Assembly: GCF_029626265.1 (NCBI RefSeq)
Contig: NZ_JARUBN010000001.1
Span: 8,249,001-8,313,000, forward strand
Source: Micromonospora sp. WMMD1102
GTDB lineage: Bacteria > Actinomycetota > Actinomycetes > Mycobacteriales > Micromonosporaceae
Length of the DNA: 64,000 bases
Direction of reading: 5' to 3'
Positions 23,183 to 32,557 of the stretch are shown here, piece after piece. Every line of letters starts with the position of its first letter. The first letter of the stretch is position 1. The translations under genes and the position numbers were made by a program. A model generated the notes under the pieces. The model saw nothing but the letters and a program-made list of their open reading frames with translations. It searched no databases and was not told where the DNA came from.

Positions 23183-24430
23183 ATGAGAATATCGACTGGC
23201 TTCTCCGTGGCGATCGCCGGTGCCGGCCTCTCCGGCCTCTGCCTCGCGCAGTACCTGATGCGCGCCGGCATCGACGTGCACGTCTACGAGCGGGACCCGG
23301 GACCCTTCGTCCGGCAGCAGGGCTACCGGATCATCCTCGACCGGTACGGGCTCAGGGCGCTGCGCGAGAGCTTGCCCCGCCCGCTGTACCGGCTGGCGTT
23401 GACCACCGGCGACGAGCCCGGCGGACAATTGCGCTTCACCGACAGCCGACTGCGGGACGCGTTCACCATCAACTTCAAGAGCGAGTCGCACGCGACCCGC
23501 CAGGTCGACCGGCTGACCCTGCGGTCGATCCTGATGTCCGGGCTGGACCGACGCATCCACTACGGCAAGTCCGCCGTCGCGGTGGACAGCGACGGCCCGG
23601 CCGGGCTGCGGCTGCGGTTCTCCGACGGCCGGGCCGTCGCGGCGTCCGTCGTCGTCGGCGCGGACGGCGTCGGCTCGGCACTGCGCGCGCAGCTCATGCC
23701 GGACGCAAGCCCGACGAACACCCCGATGGCGGGCATCTACGGCCGGTCGCCCCTGCGGCTGGGCGGCGAGAGCGTCATCCCGGACGCGCTGCGTACCAGC
23801 GGGGTCCTGGCCATCGCCGACCGGCCGGGCCGGGCCTTCTTCTTCACCTCCATGCGGTTCGGCGAAAGCCCGCGCGCCGCGTTCGCGCGCCTGGCACCGG
23901 GCAGCTATGCGCCCACCGGCGACGACTACGTCATGTGGGGACTGCTGCTCCGGCAGGAGGAGGTGCCCGTCGGCATCCGCGGAAACCTGCTGGCGCTGCG
24001 GGAGCTGGCGGCCAGGATGAGCACCGACTTCCACCCGCTCATCCGGCGGCTGGTCGACACCGCCGAGCTGGACGCCACGGTACTCAACCTCTTCGCCACC
24101 GGTCAGCGCCCGCGCCAGTGGGCGGTGCCTTGGGCGACGATGATGGGCGACGCCGTGCACGTCATGCCGCCGTTCGGTGCCCACGGCGGCAACACCGCGC
24201 TCCGCGACGCCGCCCTGCTCGGCCACCGGCTCGTCAGGGCGCGGGCGAACGGCACGCCGGTCGAGGAAGCGATCGCCGGCTACCAGGACGAGATGGTGCC
24301 CTACGCCTTCCGCGCCGTCGACACCGCCGCCGGGCTGATGCGCCGGCTCACCGGGGGCGCGGCCGCACCGCACTGGGTGCTGACGCGCGTGTTACCTCGG
24401 TTGCACCGGGTCACCGTGCCGGAGGCATGA
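23183..24430 (+). CDS. FAD-dependent monooxygenase (UbiH/PHBH class)
   Basis: The 415-residue protein has the Rossmann dinucleotide motif VAIAGAGLSGLCLAQYL, then VYERDPG, the DG motif VVVGADGVGSALRAQL and the second FAD motif MMGDAVHVMPPFGAHGGNTA. This defines group A flavoprotein aromatic hydroxylases, often used in aromatic catabolism or in tailoring and inactivating antibiotics (for example rifampicin or tetracycline hydroxylation). It forms an operon with a MarR regulator 8 bp downstream, which supports a detoxification or inducible catabolic role (inference). The start at 23183 fits the leaderless promoter. Confidence 0.93.
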   Translation: MRISTGFSVAIAGAGLSGLCLAQYLMRAGIDVHVYERDPGPFVRQQGYRIILDRYGLRALRESLPRPLYRLALTTGDEPGGQLRFTDSRLRDAFTINFKSESHATRQVDRLTLRSILMSGLDRRIHYGKSAVAVDSDGPAGLRLRFSDGRAVAASVVVGADGVGSALRAQLMPDASPTNTPMAGIYGRSPLRLGGESVIPDALRTSGVLAIADRPGRAFFFTSMRFGESPRAAFARLAPGSYAPTGDDYVMWGLLLRQEEVPVGIRGNLLALRELAARMSTDFHPLIRRLVDTAELDATVLNLFATGQRPRQWAVPWATMMGDAVHVMPPFGAHGGNTALRDAALLGHRLVRARANGTPVEEAIAGYQDEMVPYAFRAVDTAAGLMRRLTGGAAAPHWVLTRVLPRLHRVTVPEA

Positions 24431-24438
24431 TTGCGGGC

Positions 24439-24927
24439 ATGTCCCACGAGCCGGCCCGGGCGTCCGCGATCGCCGACCTCATGCGCGCCGGGCGGGAGAT
24501 GTCGCGGCTGTCCATGGTGTTCCGGTACGCCATCGCGGAGCGGCTGGGCCTCACCGTGAGCGACCTGGAGTGCCTGGACTACCTGGCGGACGCCGGATCC
24601 GCCACCGCGGGGCAGGTCGCCGAGCGGACCAACCTGACCACCGGGGCCGTGACCAGCATGCTCCGCCGGCTCCAGCAGGCGGGCTACGTGACGGCCGAGC
24701 GCGATCCGGCGGACCGGCGGCGGGTGATCGTCGCCCTGCGGCCGGAGCGGATCGCCGAGTTGGAGCAGCCGTACGAACGGTTCGCCGAGCGGGCGGAGCG
24801 GCTCGTCGACGGCTACAGCGTCCAGGAGGTCATGCTGCTGGTCCGGCACTATGACCGCATGCGGGCGATGTACCTCGCCGAACTGGACCGCCTTCGCGGC
24901 GGCGACACCGCGCAGCGGTCCGCCTGA
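24439..24927 (+). CDS. MarR family transcriptional regulator
   Basis: The 162-residue protein shows the MarR winged helix: LGLTVSDLECLDYLADAGSA, TAGQVAERTNLTTGAVTSML and RLQQAGYVTAERDPADRRRV (residues about 35-100), flanked by dimerisation helices. It follows the monooxygenase after 8 bp; an alternative ATG at 24427 overlaps that gene's stop but has its GGAGG too close. It probably represses the operon through the inverted repeat at 23160-23176 and responds to an aromatic substrate (inference). Confidence 0.92.
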   Translation: MSHEPARASAIADLMRAGREMSRLSMVFRYAIAERLGLTVSDLECLDYLADAGSATAGQVAERTNLTTGAVTSMLRRLQQAGYVTAERDPADRRRVIVALRPERIAELEQPYERFAERAERLVDGYSVQEVMLLVRHYDRMRAMYLAELDRLRGGDTAQRSA

Positions 24928-25385
24928 GCCGCCGCCGGGGGGACCGGACGTCGCACCGTGCGAACCGCGTGGACGAAAGCGCTGGCACCGCGACGCGGCT
25001 GCGCCCGCCCAAGACGGAGTACGGCCAGGAAGGCCGCCGCCCTGACCCCGGTGTTGTCGATGCGGTCGGCCGTCGGGAGCGCGGTCGCCGGGAGTCGCTC
25101 TTCGGCCGCGAGCACTGGCGCTCGGGGCGAGTCGTGTGACCCGTCCGGGCACACGTCCGCGCATGTGTAGGTTCCGGCACACCTGGCTCCACGGCGGGAC
25201 TCGTACGCCGACGACACCCCGTGACGGCAACAGTTTGGGCAACCCGGAGCAACCCGGAGCAGAGCAGCCGAAGATCGAATCACGCCGATAGCATGGCGGG
25301 ATGGCCGACGATCCGGATGTCGACGACGGGGAGCCGCGGACCGGCCGGTGGCCGAGGCGAACGGCGTGCGGGAGGGAGTACCCGG
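24928..25385. other. 458-bp region without a recognised gene
   Basis: Open frames here have no recognisable domain. Two features stand out: a CAACCCGGAG unit repeated at about 25240-25261, and a minus-strand frame around 25000-25130 that reads like ordinary protein (RIDNTGVRAAAFLAVLRLG) but lacks a credible start and end and may be the remains of a gene. Confidence 0.4.
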
Positions 25386-25856
25386 ATGGCAGGGCTGACC
25401 TGGCGGGTGAGCCTCACGATCAGCCCGGTCGCGGTCCTGCCGACGGCCGCCCTCGCCGTGCTCGGCCTGGCCCTGCCCGGCATGGACTTCGACGGCGGCT
25501 GGGGCTGGGGCTGGGTCGTTCCGCTGCTCGCCGCCTATCTGGTCAACGCCGGGCTGGACTGGATCGGCACCGTCACCGGCTACTCCGGCTGGATATCGGG
25601 GCGCACCGGGACCTGGACCAAACTTCGCTGGCTGTTGACCGGTGTCCTGGTCAACCTGCTGCTGCTCGCCGTACTGCCATGGTTCGTCGGTCTCTTCGGC
25701 CCGGACATCTCGACCGGTGGACCGGGCACCCTCGCGGTGGCGGCGGCGGTGCTCGGGCTCTGCTTCTATCTCGGCTCGCGCTTCGAGGACGTGTCCCTCT
25801 TCTTCGAGAAGGGCGCCGGCGGTGACGGTGACCGGCCCTCGAACGCGGCGGAGTGA
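25386..25856 (+). CDS. Membrane protein of unknown function
   Basis: The 156-residue protein has about four hydrophobic segments (VSLTISPVAVLPTAALAVLG, WGWVVPLLAAYLVNAGLDWI, WLLTGVLVNLLLLAVLPWFV, LAVAAAVLGLCFYLGSRFED) with a short acidic, Gly-rich C-terminus. GGAGGGAG at 25370-25377 is a good ribosome site for ATG 25386. It stands alone upstream of the GAF-ANTAR gene (190-bp gap). No family motif was recognised. Confidence 0.75.
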   Translation: MAGLTWRVSLTISPVAVLPTAALAVLGLALPGMDFDGGWGWGWVVPLLAAYLVNAGLDWIGTVTGYSGWISGRTGTWTKLRWLLTGVLVNLLLLAVLPWFVGLFGPDISTGGPGTLAVAAAVLGLCFYLGSRFEDVSLFFEKGAGGDGDRPSNAAE

Positions 25857-26046
25857 GCACCCCGGGCGCCGACGTGCGCGGGATCGGCCCGGCGGGCACG
25901 TCGTACCAACCGACATTCGACTCGGACGGATGTCCGGGCTACCGTTCGGATACGGCGATGCCGGATCAGGGTGGTGGTCAGACGCTGGTCGAGGCTCCGG
26001 GCGACGAGCAGGTTCGGCCCGTGGCCGCGGGGAGTGGTGAGGTTCC

Positions 26047-26841
26047 ATGACGGGAAGCGGCGACGTCGGCACGGGCGGCCACAGCCATCCAGGCGGCCAG
26101 GGCCAGCCCTCGGTGAGCTACACCGGCGGGGTCAAACCCGAGCACCTGGCCCAGACGCTCAGTGAGCTGGCGCGCACCCTCCAGCTGGAGGAGAGCCTCG
26201 ACGACACGCTGACCAGCATCGTGGCGGCTGCCGTCCCGACCATCCCGGGGACGGCGTTCGCCGGCCTGACCGTGGTGCAGGGCAAGCGTTCCGTGTGGAC
26301 CCGGGCGGCGACGCACGAGCTGGCCCGCCGGGTCGACCAGGCGCAGTACGACACCGGCCAGGGGCCGTGCCTGGACGCCGTCTTCGAACACCGGACCGTA
26401 CGCGTGGCCGACCTCACCCGGGACACCCGGTGGCCCGACTTCGCCGGCCGGGCCGCCGAGCTGGGCGTACGCGGGATGCTCTCGTTCCAGTTGTACGTCG
26501 AGCACGACAACCTCGGCGCACTCAACCTGTACTCACCGGAGGCCGGCACCTTCGACGACGAGTCGGAGCAGGTGGGGCTGCTCTTCGCCGCCCACGCCGC
26601 GGTGGCGATGGCCGGAGCGCGGCGGGAGTACGACCTCGGCCAGGCGATCGGCACCCGGGACCTGATCGGCCAGGCCAAGGGCATCCTGATGGAGCGCTAC
26701 CGGCTCACCGCCGACCAGGCGTTCGTGCTGCTGGTCCGGACGAGCCAGCACACGAACGTCAAGGTGTCGGAGGTCGCGCGGATCCTGGCCGAAACCGGTG
26801 AACTCGGCCCGGAGCAGCGCCGCGCCCCGGCCCCCGAGTAG
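26047..26841 (+). CDS. GAF and ANTAR domain protein
   Basis: The 264-residue protein has a GAF sensor domain (about residues 40-185; FAGLTVVQGKRSVWTRAATH, DTGQGPCLDAVFEHRTVRVA, GMLSFQLYVEHDNLGALNLY) and a C-terminal ANTAR RNA-binding domain (DLIGQAKGILMERYRLTADQ, AFVLLVRTSQHTNVKVSEVA). ANTAR proteins bind tandem hairpins in leaders and prevent termination. The GAF-ANTAR combination is abundant in mycelial and mycobacterial actinobacteria. ATG 26047 has a GGTGAGG site upstream. RNA targets cannot be predicted from the window. Confidence 0.93.
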   Translation: MTGSGDVGTGGHSHPGGQGQPSVSYTGGVKPEHLAQTLSELARTLQLEESLDDTLTSIVAAAVPTIPGTAFAGLTVVQGKRSVWTRAATHELARRVDQAQYDTGQGPCLDAVFEHRTVRVADLTRDTRWPDFAGRAAELGVRGMLSFQLYVEHDNLGALNLYSPEAGTFDDESEQVGLLFAAHAAVAMAGARREYDLGQAIGTRDLIGQAKGILMERYRLTADQAFVLLVRTSQHTNVKVSEVARILAETGELGPEQRRAPAPE

Positions 26842-26865
26842 TCGGCGGACGGATCAGCGACTCCG

Positions 26866-26893
26866 TGACCCCGTAAACCCTAGCCGGGGGTCA
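26866..26893. terminator. Convergent hairpin terminator
   Basis: TGACCCC (26866-26872) pairs with GGGGTCA (26887-26893) between the convergent GAF-ANTAR gene and the gene ending at 26880. The right arm lies inside the last codons of that gene. A 7-bp stem with a 14-nt loop is modest support. Confidence 0.45.
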
Positions 26894-27659
26894 GGCACCA
26901 GTAGCCGTACGGGTTGCGGTAGAGGTCGTCGGGGTCGTAACGGGCGCAGTCGCGGCTGCCGAGCACCCAGTGCGGGGCGTCGGGGGCGAGCGCGAACGTC
27001 TCACCGTCGCGGACCCGCCGGCCGCCCGGCTCGCTCAGCAGATAGCGGGCCAGGGCGTCGAGCAGGCGTACCTGCGGGTCGACCTCGGCCGGCCCGGCCG
27101 GTCCGGTCGGCGGCCCGGCGCGCAGCTCGACGTCCGGCGCGCCGAGCAGATGCATCCCGCAGCTGTAGACCGCGACGCCGTCGGTGATGGGCCGCTTCAC
27201 CCAGGCCCGGTGCAACACCACCGCCAGGGCCGGCTCGTCGGTCGCGGCGGCGGCCCGGTCGGCCAGGTCGAGCCAGCGGTCCCGGCCGTGCGCCAGGCCG
27301 CTGCTCTCGTTGCGTACCGCCGTCGCGCCGGCCCGCAGCAGCGCGGCGGTCAGCGCCAGCATCCGCCGGGACACCTCGATCGCGGTCTGCCGGGTGGCCG
27401 GCGGCGAGAGCAGGTACGCCACCGTGTCGTGCTCCCGCACCGCCCGCCGGTCGGCGTCGGTGAAGCTCGGGCTGGTCAGCGAGGACCGGAACGAGGCGAC
27501 CATCCGCGGGTCGGGCTCGGGTCGGGAGTACTCCGCGTCCAGGGTGCAGTCCGGGCCGCCGATCTCGGCCGCCAGCCGGGCCACCAGGTCGAGGTCCAGC
27601 CCCGCGCCGAGCACACAGAGCACGTGCTGCGGGGGCGGCGATCCGGCCTCGTCGATCAC
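26880..27659 (-). CDS. Hypothetical protein (259 residues)
   Basis: A soluble protein (QHVLCVLGAGLDLDLVARLA; YSRPEPDPRMVASFRSSLTS; RRMLALTAALLRAGATAVRN; GVAVYSCGMHLLGAPDVELR) that ends with an Asp/Tyr-rich tail (DCARYDPDDLYRNPYGYWC). The layout resembles proteins of the DUF4261 group, but this is not secure. GTG 27659 is chosen because TAACCT lies 7 nt upstream with a consensus TTGACA further up, a leaderless arrangement; the frame itself extends to 27812. Function unknown. Confidence 0.75.
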   Translation of the reverse strand: MIDEAGSPPPQHVLCVLGAGLDLDLVARLAAEIGGPDCTLDAEYSRPEPDPRMVASFRSSLTSPSFTDADRRAVREHDTVAYLLSPPATRQTAIEVSRRMLALTAALLRAGATAVRNESSGLAHGRDRWLDLADRAAAATDEPALAVVLHRAWVKRPITDGVAVYSCGMHLLGAPDVELRAGPPTGPAGPAEVDPQVRLLDALARYLLSEPGGRRVRDGETFALAPDAPHWVLGSRDCARYDPDDLYRNPYGYWCLTPG

Positions 27660-27666
27660 GCCCGGC

Positions 27667-27697
27667 AGGTTACCAACGGGTACGGCCGCAGTGTCAA
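27667..27697 (-). promoter_or_regulatory. Leaderless promoter with consensus -35
   Basis: On the minus strand TTGACA (27697-27692) and TAACCT (27672-27667) are 19 bp apart, and the GTG at 27659 follows after 7 nt with no Shine-Dalgarno. Confidence 0.6.
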
Positions 27698-27757
27698 CGT
27701 CCCCGGCCCGACCCACCGCCCGGAGCCGCCGCCACCGGGCGGGCGCCGGACGGCAAC

Positions 27758-27799
27758 GGCGGCGCCCGCCGCCCCCACCCGGGGACGGCGGGCGCCGCC
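27758..27799 (-). terminator. Hairpin terminator of the subtilase gene
   Basis: GGCGGCGCCCGCC (27758-27770) pairs perfectly with GGCGGGCGCCGCC (27787-27799). It follows the subtilase stop by 43 bp and precedes the promoter of the next minus-strand gene. Confidence 0.7.
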
Positions 27800-27842
27800 G
27801 CTCGTCGGTCACCGCCGGGTCAGCACCCGGCCGAACCGCCGG

Positions 27843-30800
27843 TCAGATCCCGCCCAGCCGGGCCGGACACGGGTTCACCGGTTCCAGGGTGAAGTCGAGC
27901 GTGCTGACCAGGCTGGCCTGGATCTGCTGCCGCTTCACCTGTGGCACCCAGCCGTCCTTGGCGACGATCACGTCGTACCGGCCCTTCGGCAGCCACCAGG
28001 AGTACAAACCCTTGTCCCTGGTGGCCAGGGTGTGGCCGGCGGCCGGGTCGGCGGCCGGGTTGACCCGGACCGTCGCCAGCAGCGGCACCTCGGCACCACC
28101 GCAGGTCCGGCCGAGGACCGTACCCTGGATCTTGCCCCAGCTGCCGGGCGGCGAGACGTTCATCTCCACCTCGACCACCGGTACCGGATAGGGGCTGTCG
28201 GTGACCAGACCCAGCTCGGCGGCGTAGGTGCCGGGCTGGGCGACCCCGGCCGCCGCGGTGGCGGTCAGGGTGACGGTGACCGTCCGGGACGCACCGGGCG
28301 CCAGGGTGAAGGTGTCCGGCGTGGTGCTCAGCCAGGACGCCTCGCCCCCCTCCAGACAGGCTTCCAGCCCGCCGAGCCGCTCGGTCTCCGCCGACCCGAC
28401 GAACGAACTCGGCGAACCGCCCACCTTGTACGCCCCGCAGACGCCGGCGCCCCGATAGCGGGCGAACTGCGCGTTCGGCAGGTTCACCCAGGCGCCGGCC
28501 ACCGGGTCGTAGCCGATCGTCCGGTTGGTGAGTGTGGTCGACGCCGCAGTGGCGCCACCGGCCAGCACCAGCATGCCGCCGGCCGCCGCGTACTGCGAAC
28601 CCCACAGGTCCAGCGGCATGTCCGGCAGCGAGTTCCAGGCGTTGCTGGCCGGGTCGTAGACGAAGCCGTTCTTGAACTCCACCGTGCCGACCCCGCCGGC
28701 ACAGTAGACCTTGCCGCCGACGCCACCGCAGGACATCCAGGAGGAGCCCTGCGGATAGTCGGCGGCGCTGCCGAACGTGCCGGTGATCGGGTCGAAGACC
28801 GTCACGTCGGCGGTGTCCACCGAGCACTCGTTGTCGCCGCAGCCACCGACGACGTAGAGCTTGCCGCCGCTGGTCGCGAACGCCGCCGCCGCCCTGGGCG
28901 CCGGGTTGGTCACCCCGGCCAGGGTGGTCCAGGTGCCGGTCCCCGGGTCGAACACGTCGACCGTCTCCACCGGGGCGTCACCGGCACCCCAGCCGCCGAG
29001 CACGTAGATCCGGCCGTTCAGCGCGGCGACCGCCGGCTTCGACCGTGCGGTCGGCATGTCCGGCAGCGCCGTCCAGACGTTCGTCGCCGGGTCGTAGACC
29101 CAGCTCTTCCGCTCGTTGCCGGTGTCGGCACCGCCACCGATCGAGTAGACCTTGCCGTCCAGGGTCACCGCCGAGTTGTCGAAGATCGCCGCCGGCAGGT
29201 TCGCCACCCGGGTCCAGGCGTCGTCGACCTGCGGCGCCGCGGCGGCGGTGCCGGTGCCGGGCCCGTAGGCCGTCCCGGTCCGACCCTTGCTCAGCCCCTT
29301 CATCCGGTACTCCACCAGCTCCGCGCCCTTCGCCGAGAGCTCGCTGAACCGGGCCCCCCGTTCCAGCGACCGCACCGTGGCGGGCGCGTTGCCGGTGTTG
29401 GTGACCTTCACGGTGACGTTCCGGGTGCTGCCGTACGGCTGGTGCAGTTCCAGGTTCGTCGGGGTGACCGTCAGCCGGGCGGCCTTCAGCGCGAAGTCGG
29501 CCCGCCTGGCGTCGTCCGCCACCACCGTCACCTGCTTGCCGGCCGACCGGTACGGCGCCAGGCTGGCGCTGAACGGCTGCGCGCCGGTCAGGCTGGAGTA
29601 GAGCCAGTAGAAGCCGTCCGGGATGTTCGGGTCGTCCGGGGTCGCCGCCGAGACGCCCTTGTCGGCCGGCTGGTTGTCGCTGGCCACCGTCACCCCGTTC
29701 AACGGGTTGCCGGTGTTGGCGTCGGTGGTGAAGCCGACGACCAGGCCGCCCGGCTTCGGGGTGCAGGTCCGGTTGACGAGCGCGACGTTGTCCACCTGCC
29801 ACCACCAGGCGAAGGTGCCCTTGAACCGGAACCGCAGCCGGACGTCCGGCGCGCCGGCCGCCGCGTCCAGCGGTATCTCCTCGACCCGTGGGCCGCGCCG
29901 GCTGACCGTCTGGTGCCAGACGTTGGTCCAGCTGCCGCCGCCGTCGGTGGAGACGTCGACGTCGGCGGTGTCGCTGACCCCGACCGCCCGCCAGTCGCTG
30001 TTGAAACGCAGCAGCGGCGCACCGGTCCCGGAGAGGTCCAGCGGCGGCGTGACCAGGTCGGTGTCCTGGGTGTTGCCGCCGCCCAGCGCGTCACTGTCGA
30101 TGATGGCGAAGTTGCCGGTGCCGCCGGTCAGGTTGGTCCGGCCGGCCGGGTCGTCGAACGCCCAGCCCCCCTTGTCGGTGCGGTTCACCACCGACCAGCC
30201 GGCCGGGGCCGAGGTGCCGTCGAAGCTCTCCGTCAGCAGCGGGTCGCTGATCCCGGCGGTGTAGCCGGCGGCGGTGCAGGCCGGCAGCACGGTGGGGCTG
30301 ACGTTCACGGTCTTCGCGGCGGTCTCGACCGCCACCTCGGTGCTGACCGGCCGGTAGCCGGGGTAGACGACCGTGGTGTCCAGCCGGTAGGTGGCGCCGC
30401 CGGGGACGGTGAACGAGTACGCGCCGGTCGCCGGGTTGGTGAAGACCGGGCCACCGGGGCGGCCGGAGACCTGGATCTTCGCGTACAGCGGCCAGCCGTG
30501 TCCGGAACCGTCGGTGACCCTGCCGCTGACGGTGACCATCGGGGCCGCCGCCAGGGCGAAGTTCTGGGTGAGTACGTCGCCCTGGGCCACGGTCACGGTG
30601 GCGGTGCCGGGGACGAGGCCGTACCCGGCGGCGGTCAGCTCGTGGGTGCCGACCGGCAGCACCAGGGCGTACCTGCCGTCGGGGTCGGTGACGGTGCCGA
30701 TCTCGCCGGCCCGCACCTGCGCACCGGCGACCGGCTCCCCGGTGGCGGCACCTGTGACGGTGCCGGTGACCCGTCCCGAGTCGCCGCGCGGCGCCGCCAG

Positions 30801-32240
30801 CACCGCCTGGTACGCGTTGAGCCGGCCCTCGCCGAAGGTGTTGTTGTCGTCGACCGTGCCGCCGCAGGTGAGCGCGTCCACGTCGGTGGCGGTGTCGTCG
30901 AGCAGCCGTTCGGTGGCCGGGATGTTGCCCTTCAGCCCGGGTGCCGCCGACCAGATCAGTGCGACGGTGGCCGAGACGTGCGGGGCGGCCATCGAGGTGC
31001 CGCTGCCGGTGCCGTAGCCGTTGCCGGGCAGGCTGGACCGGACGTTGCTGCCCGGTGCGGCGATGTTCGGCTTCACCGAACCGTCGATGCTGGACACGCC
31101 CCGGCCGGAGAAGCTGGAGATGTTGTTGTTGACGTCGTACGACCCGGCCGCGTAGGTCAGCGGGTAGTCGCCGGGGTTCTCGGTGGTGTTGCAGCCCGGC
31201 CCGTCGTTGCCGGCGGAGAAGCTGGGGAAGATGCCGGCCGCCCGCCAGGCGACCACGGTCTGCTTGTACCACTCGTCGTTCCGGCCGCCGCCCCAGGAGC
31301 TGTTGACGACATCCGGGCGCAGGTCCGGCCGGGGGTTCTGCCCGTTCAGGTCGGTCGGGGCGAGCACCCACTGGCCGGCGGCGAGCAGCGAGCCGTCGGA
31401 GCAGTTGTTCGTCTCGCAGCCCTTCGCGGCGATCCACTTCGCACCGGGTGCCACGCCGACCTGGTTGCCGGCACCGTCGTCGCCGACCATCGTGCCCATG
31501 GTGTGCGAGCCGTGGCCGTTGTTGTCACACGGCGCCGCGCTGGCGCAGACCTCGGCCGGGTCGAACCAGTTGTAGTCGTGGTCGAAACCACTGCCGGTGT
31601 TGCCCCGGTAGGAGCCGCGCAGCGCCGGGTGGTCGAACTGCACGCCGCTGTCGATGTTGGCGACGACCACGTCCTCGCCCCGGGTGTCGAACTCGGACCA
31701 GACCCGGGGCGCCTCGACGTTCGTGACGTTCCACTCGGCCGCGTTCGTACCGGCGTCGGTGGTGGCCCGGAACGGCTCCGGTTTGATCAGTTCGTAGTTA
31801 CGAGCGGGATCGATGCGTTGTACGTCGTCCCGGGCGGCGATGTCGTCGAGCAGGGCACGGTCACCGGTCACCCGCAGCACGTTGGCGATCCAGTACGACC
31901 GGTACTTCGCCCCCCGCTTGTCCAGGTCGGCGCGGAGGTCGCGCTGGCTGCGCTCGGCGGTGGCGGTGAGCGTCCGGTAGACCGCGCCGGCTCGGTCGTC
32001 GGCGTCGGCGACCCGCGCCGCCCCGCTCAGCTCGGCGCGTTCCCGCAGGTAGACGGTGAAGGTCGTGCTGCCCTCGGCGGCGAGTTCGGCGAGCAGTTCC
32101 CGACTCACCTCCGCCTCCGGCCCGGCGGCCGTGGCGACCGCGGGTTGTGCGGTGACCCCGAGCAGCACGGCGGCGGCCGCCGCCACCAAACGCCAGCGTC
32201 TCGGCCGGTCAGCCCGGCTCCGGCCGGATCGATGCGACAT
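27843..32240 (-). CDS. Secreted S8 subtilisin-like peptidase with accessory and Kelch domains
   Basis: The 1465-residue protein starts with an Arg-rich signal peptide (hydrophobic core about residues 18-38), an I9-like propeptide (to about 150), then the subtilase domain with Asp197 (NIDSGVQFDH), His243 (NGHGSHTMG), oxyanion Asn345 (SAGNDGPG) and Ser416 (GTSMAAPHV), a bacillopeptidase F-like catalytic unit. Downstream come carboxypeptidase-regulatory-like domains (about 484-640), an adhesion-type beta domain (about 650-820), a second such module, a six-blade Kelch-type propeller (about 1000-1260; WVYDPATNVWTALPDMPTAR, IYVLGGWGAGD) and a final regulatory-like domain (from about 1385). It is exported and may act as a large extracellular processing or degradative protease. 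Confidence 0.94.
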   Translation of the reverse strand: MSHRSGRSRADRPRRWRLVAAAAAVLLGVTAQPAVATAAGPEAEVSRELLAELAAEGSTTFTVYLRERAELSGAARVADADDRAGAVYRTLTATAERSQRDLRADLDKRGAKYRSYWIANVLRVTGDRALLDDIAARDDVQRIDPARNYELIKPEPFRATTDAGTNAAEWNVTNVEAPRVWSEFDTRGEDVVVANIDSGVQFDHPALRGSYRGNTGSGFDHDYNWFDPAEVCASAAPCDNNGHGSHTMGTMVGDDGAGNQVGVAPGAKWIAAKGCETNNCSDGSLLAAGQWVLAPTDLNGQNPRPDLRPDVVNSSWGGGRNDEWYKQTVVAWRAAGIFPSFSAGNDGPGCNTTENPGDYPLTYAAGSYDVNNNISSFSGRGVSSIDGSVKPNIAAPGSNVRSSLPGNGYGTGSGTSMAAPHVSATVALIWSAAPGLKGNIPATERLLDDTATDVDALTCGGTVDDNNTFGEGRLNAYQAVLAAPRGDSGRVTGTVTGAATGEPVAGAQVRAGEIGTVTDPDGRYALVLPVGTHELTAAGYGLVPGTATVTVAQGDVLTQNFALAAAPMVTVSGRVTDGSGHGWPLYAKIQVSGRPGGPVFTNPATGAYSFTVPGGATYRLDTTVVYPGYRPVSTEVAVETAAKTVNVSPTVLPACTAAGYTAGISDPLLTESFDGTSAPAGWSVVNRTDKGGWAFDDPAGRTNLTGGTGNFAIIDSDALGGGNTQDTDLVTPPLDLSGTGAPLLRFNSDWRAVGVSDTADVDVSTDGGGSWTNVWHQTVSRRGPRVEEIPLDAAAGAPDVRLRFRFKGTFAWWWQVDNVALVNRTCTPKPGGLVVGFTTDANTGNPLNGVTVASDNQPADKGVSAATPDDPNIPDGFYWLYSSLTGAQPFSASLAPYRSAGKQVTVVADDARRADFALKAARLTVTPTNLELHQPYGSTRNVTVKVTNTGNAPATVRSLERGARFSELSAKGAELVEYRMKGLSKGRTGTAYGPGTGTAAAAPQVDDAWTRVANLPAAIFDNSAVTLDGKVYSIGGGADTGNERKSWVYDPATNVWTALPDMPTARSKPAVAALNGRIYVLGGWGAGDAPVETVDVFDPGTGTWTTLAGVTNPAPRAAAAFATSGGKLYVVGGCGDNECSVDTADVTVFDPITGTFGSAADYPQGSSWMSCGGVGGKVYCAGGVGTVEFKNGFVYDPASNAWNSLPDMPLDLWGSQYAAAGGMLVLAGGATAASTTLTNRTIGYDPVAGAWVNLPNAQFARYRGAGVCGAYKVGGSPSSFVGSAETERLGGLEACLEGGEASWLSTTPDTFTLAPGASRTVTVTLTATAAAGVAQPGTYAAELGLVTDSPYPVPVVEVEMNVSPPGSWGKIQGTVLGRTCGGAEVPLLATVRVNPAADPAAGHTLATRDKGLYSWWLPKGRYDVIVAKDGWVPQVKRQQIQASLVSTLDFTLEPVNPCPARLGGI

Positions 32241-32557
32241 GGTTCCTCCCCCACTGGTCGGCGTCCCGAGCCGTCTCGGGAGCCTGTTCCTGCCAGCTCC
32301 GGGTCGCCCGGCGCTGCCGGCACGCGTGGGTCCGACGATTGCTCACGGACAGCGCCCCCCACATCGGCTTGGAGTAATGCTCTGGCTGATCCGGGGTAGT
32401 GATCAATGCCCGATGTCGGCCAGTATCTAGGCAGTAACTAGGCGTATGTCGGTCAGGAGGGAGCCGATTGCCCTACATCGGTTAGCGTCGCTGTTGACTC
32501 GCCCGGTCAAACCCGTTTGGCTAGGGCCCGCAGTCGACGGGGGAGGAGTGGAGCGAG
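32241..32557. other. Divergent regulatory region, 317 bp
   Basis: This region lies between the subtilase gene and the winged-helix gene and is less GC-rich than its surroundings. TTGAC (32494-32498) and GTCAA (32506-32510) form an inverted repeat, followed by TAGGGC at 32522; CTAGGC occurs twice (about 32425 and 32437). These are candidate promoter or operator elements; no gene was recognised. Confidence 0.5.

Noticed and set aside
24928..25385. Possible minus-strand gene around 25000-25250
   Set aside because: Reads partly like protein but has no start signal, no domain and overlaps the MarR gene; at most a remnant.
26970..32399. A very long plus-strand open frame opposite the subtilase and the gene before it
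   Set aside because: It spans two minus-strand genes and the gap between them, has Gly/Arg/Val-rich composition without domains, and is explained by the codon bias of the true genes (high-GC mirror frame).
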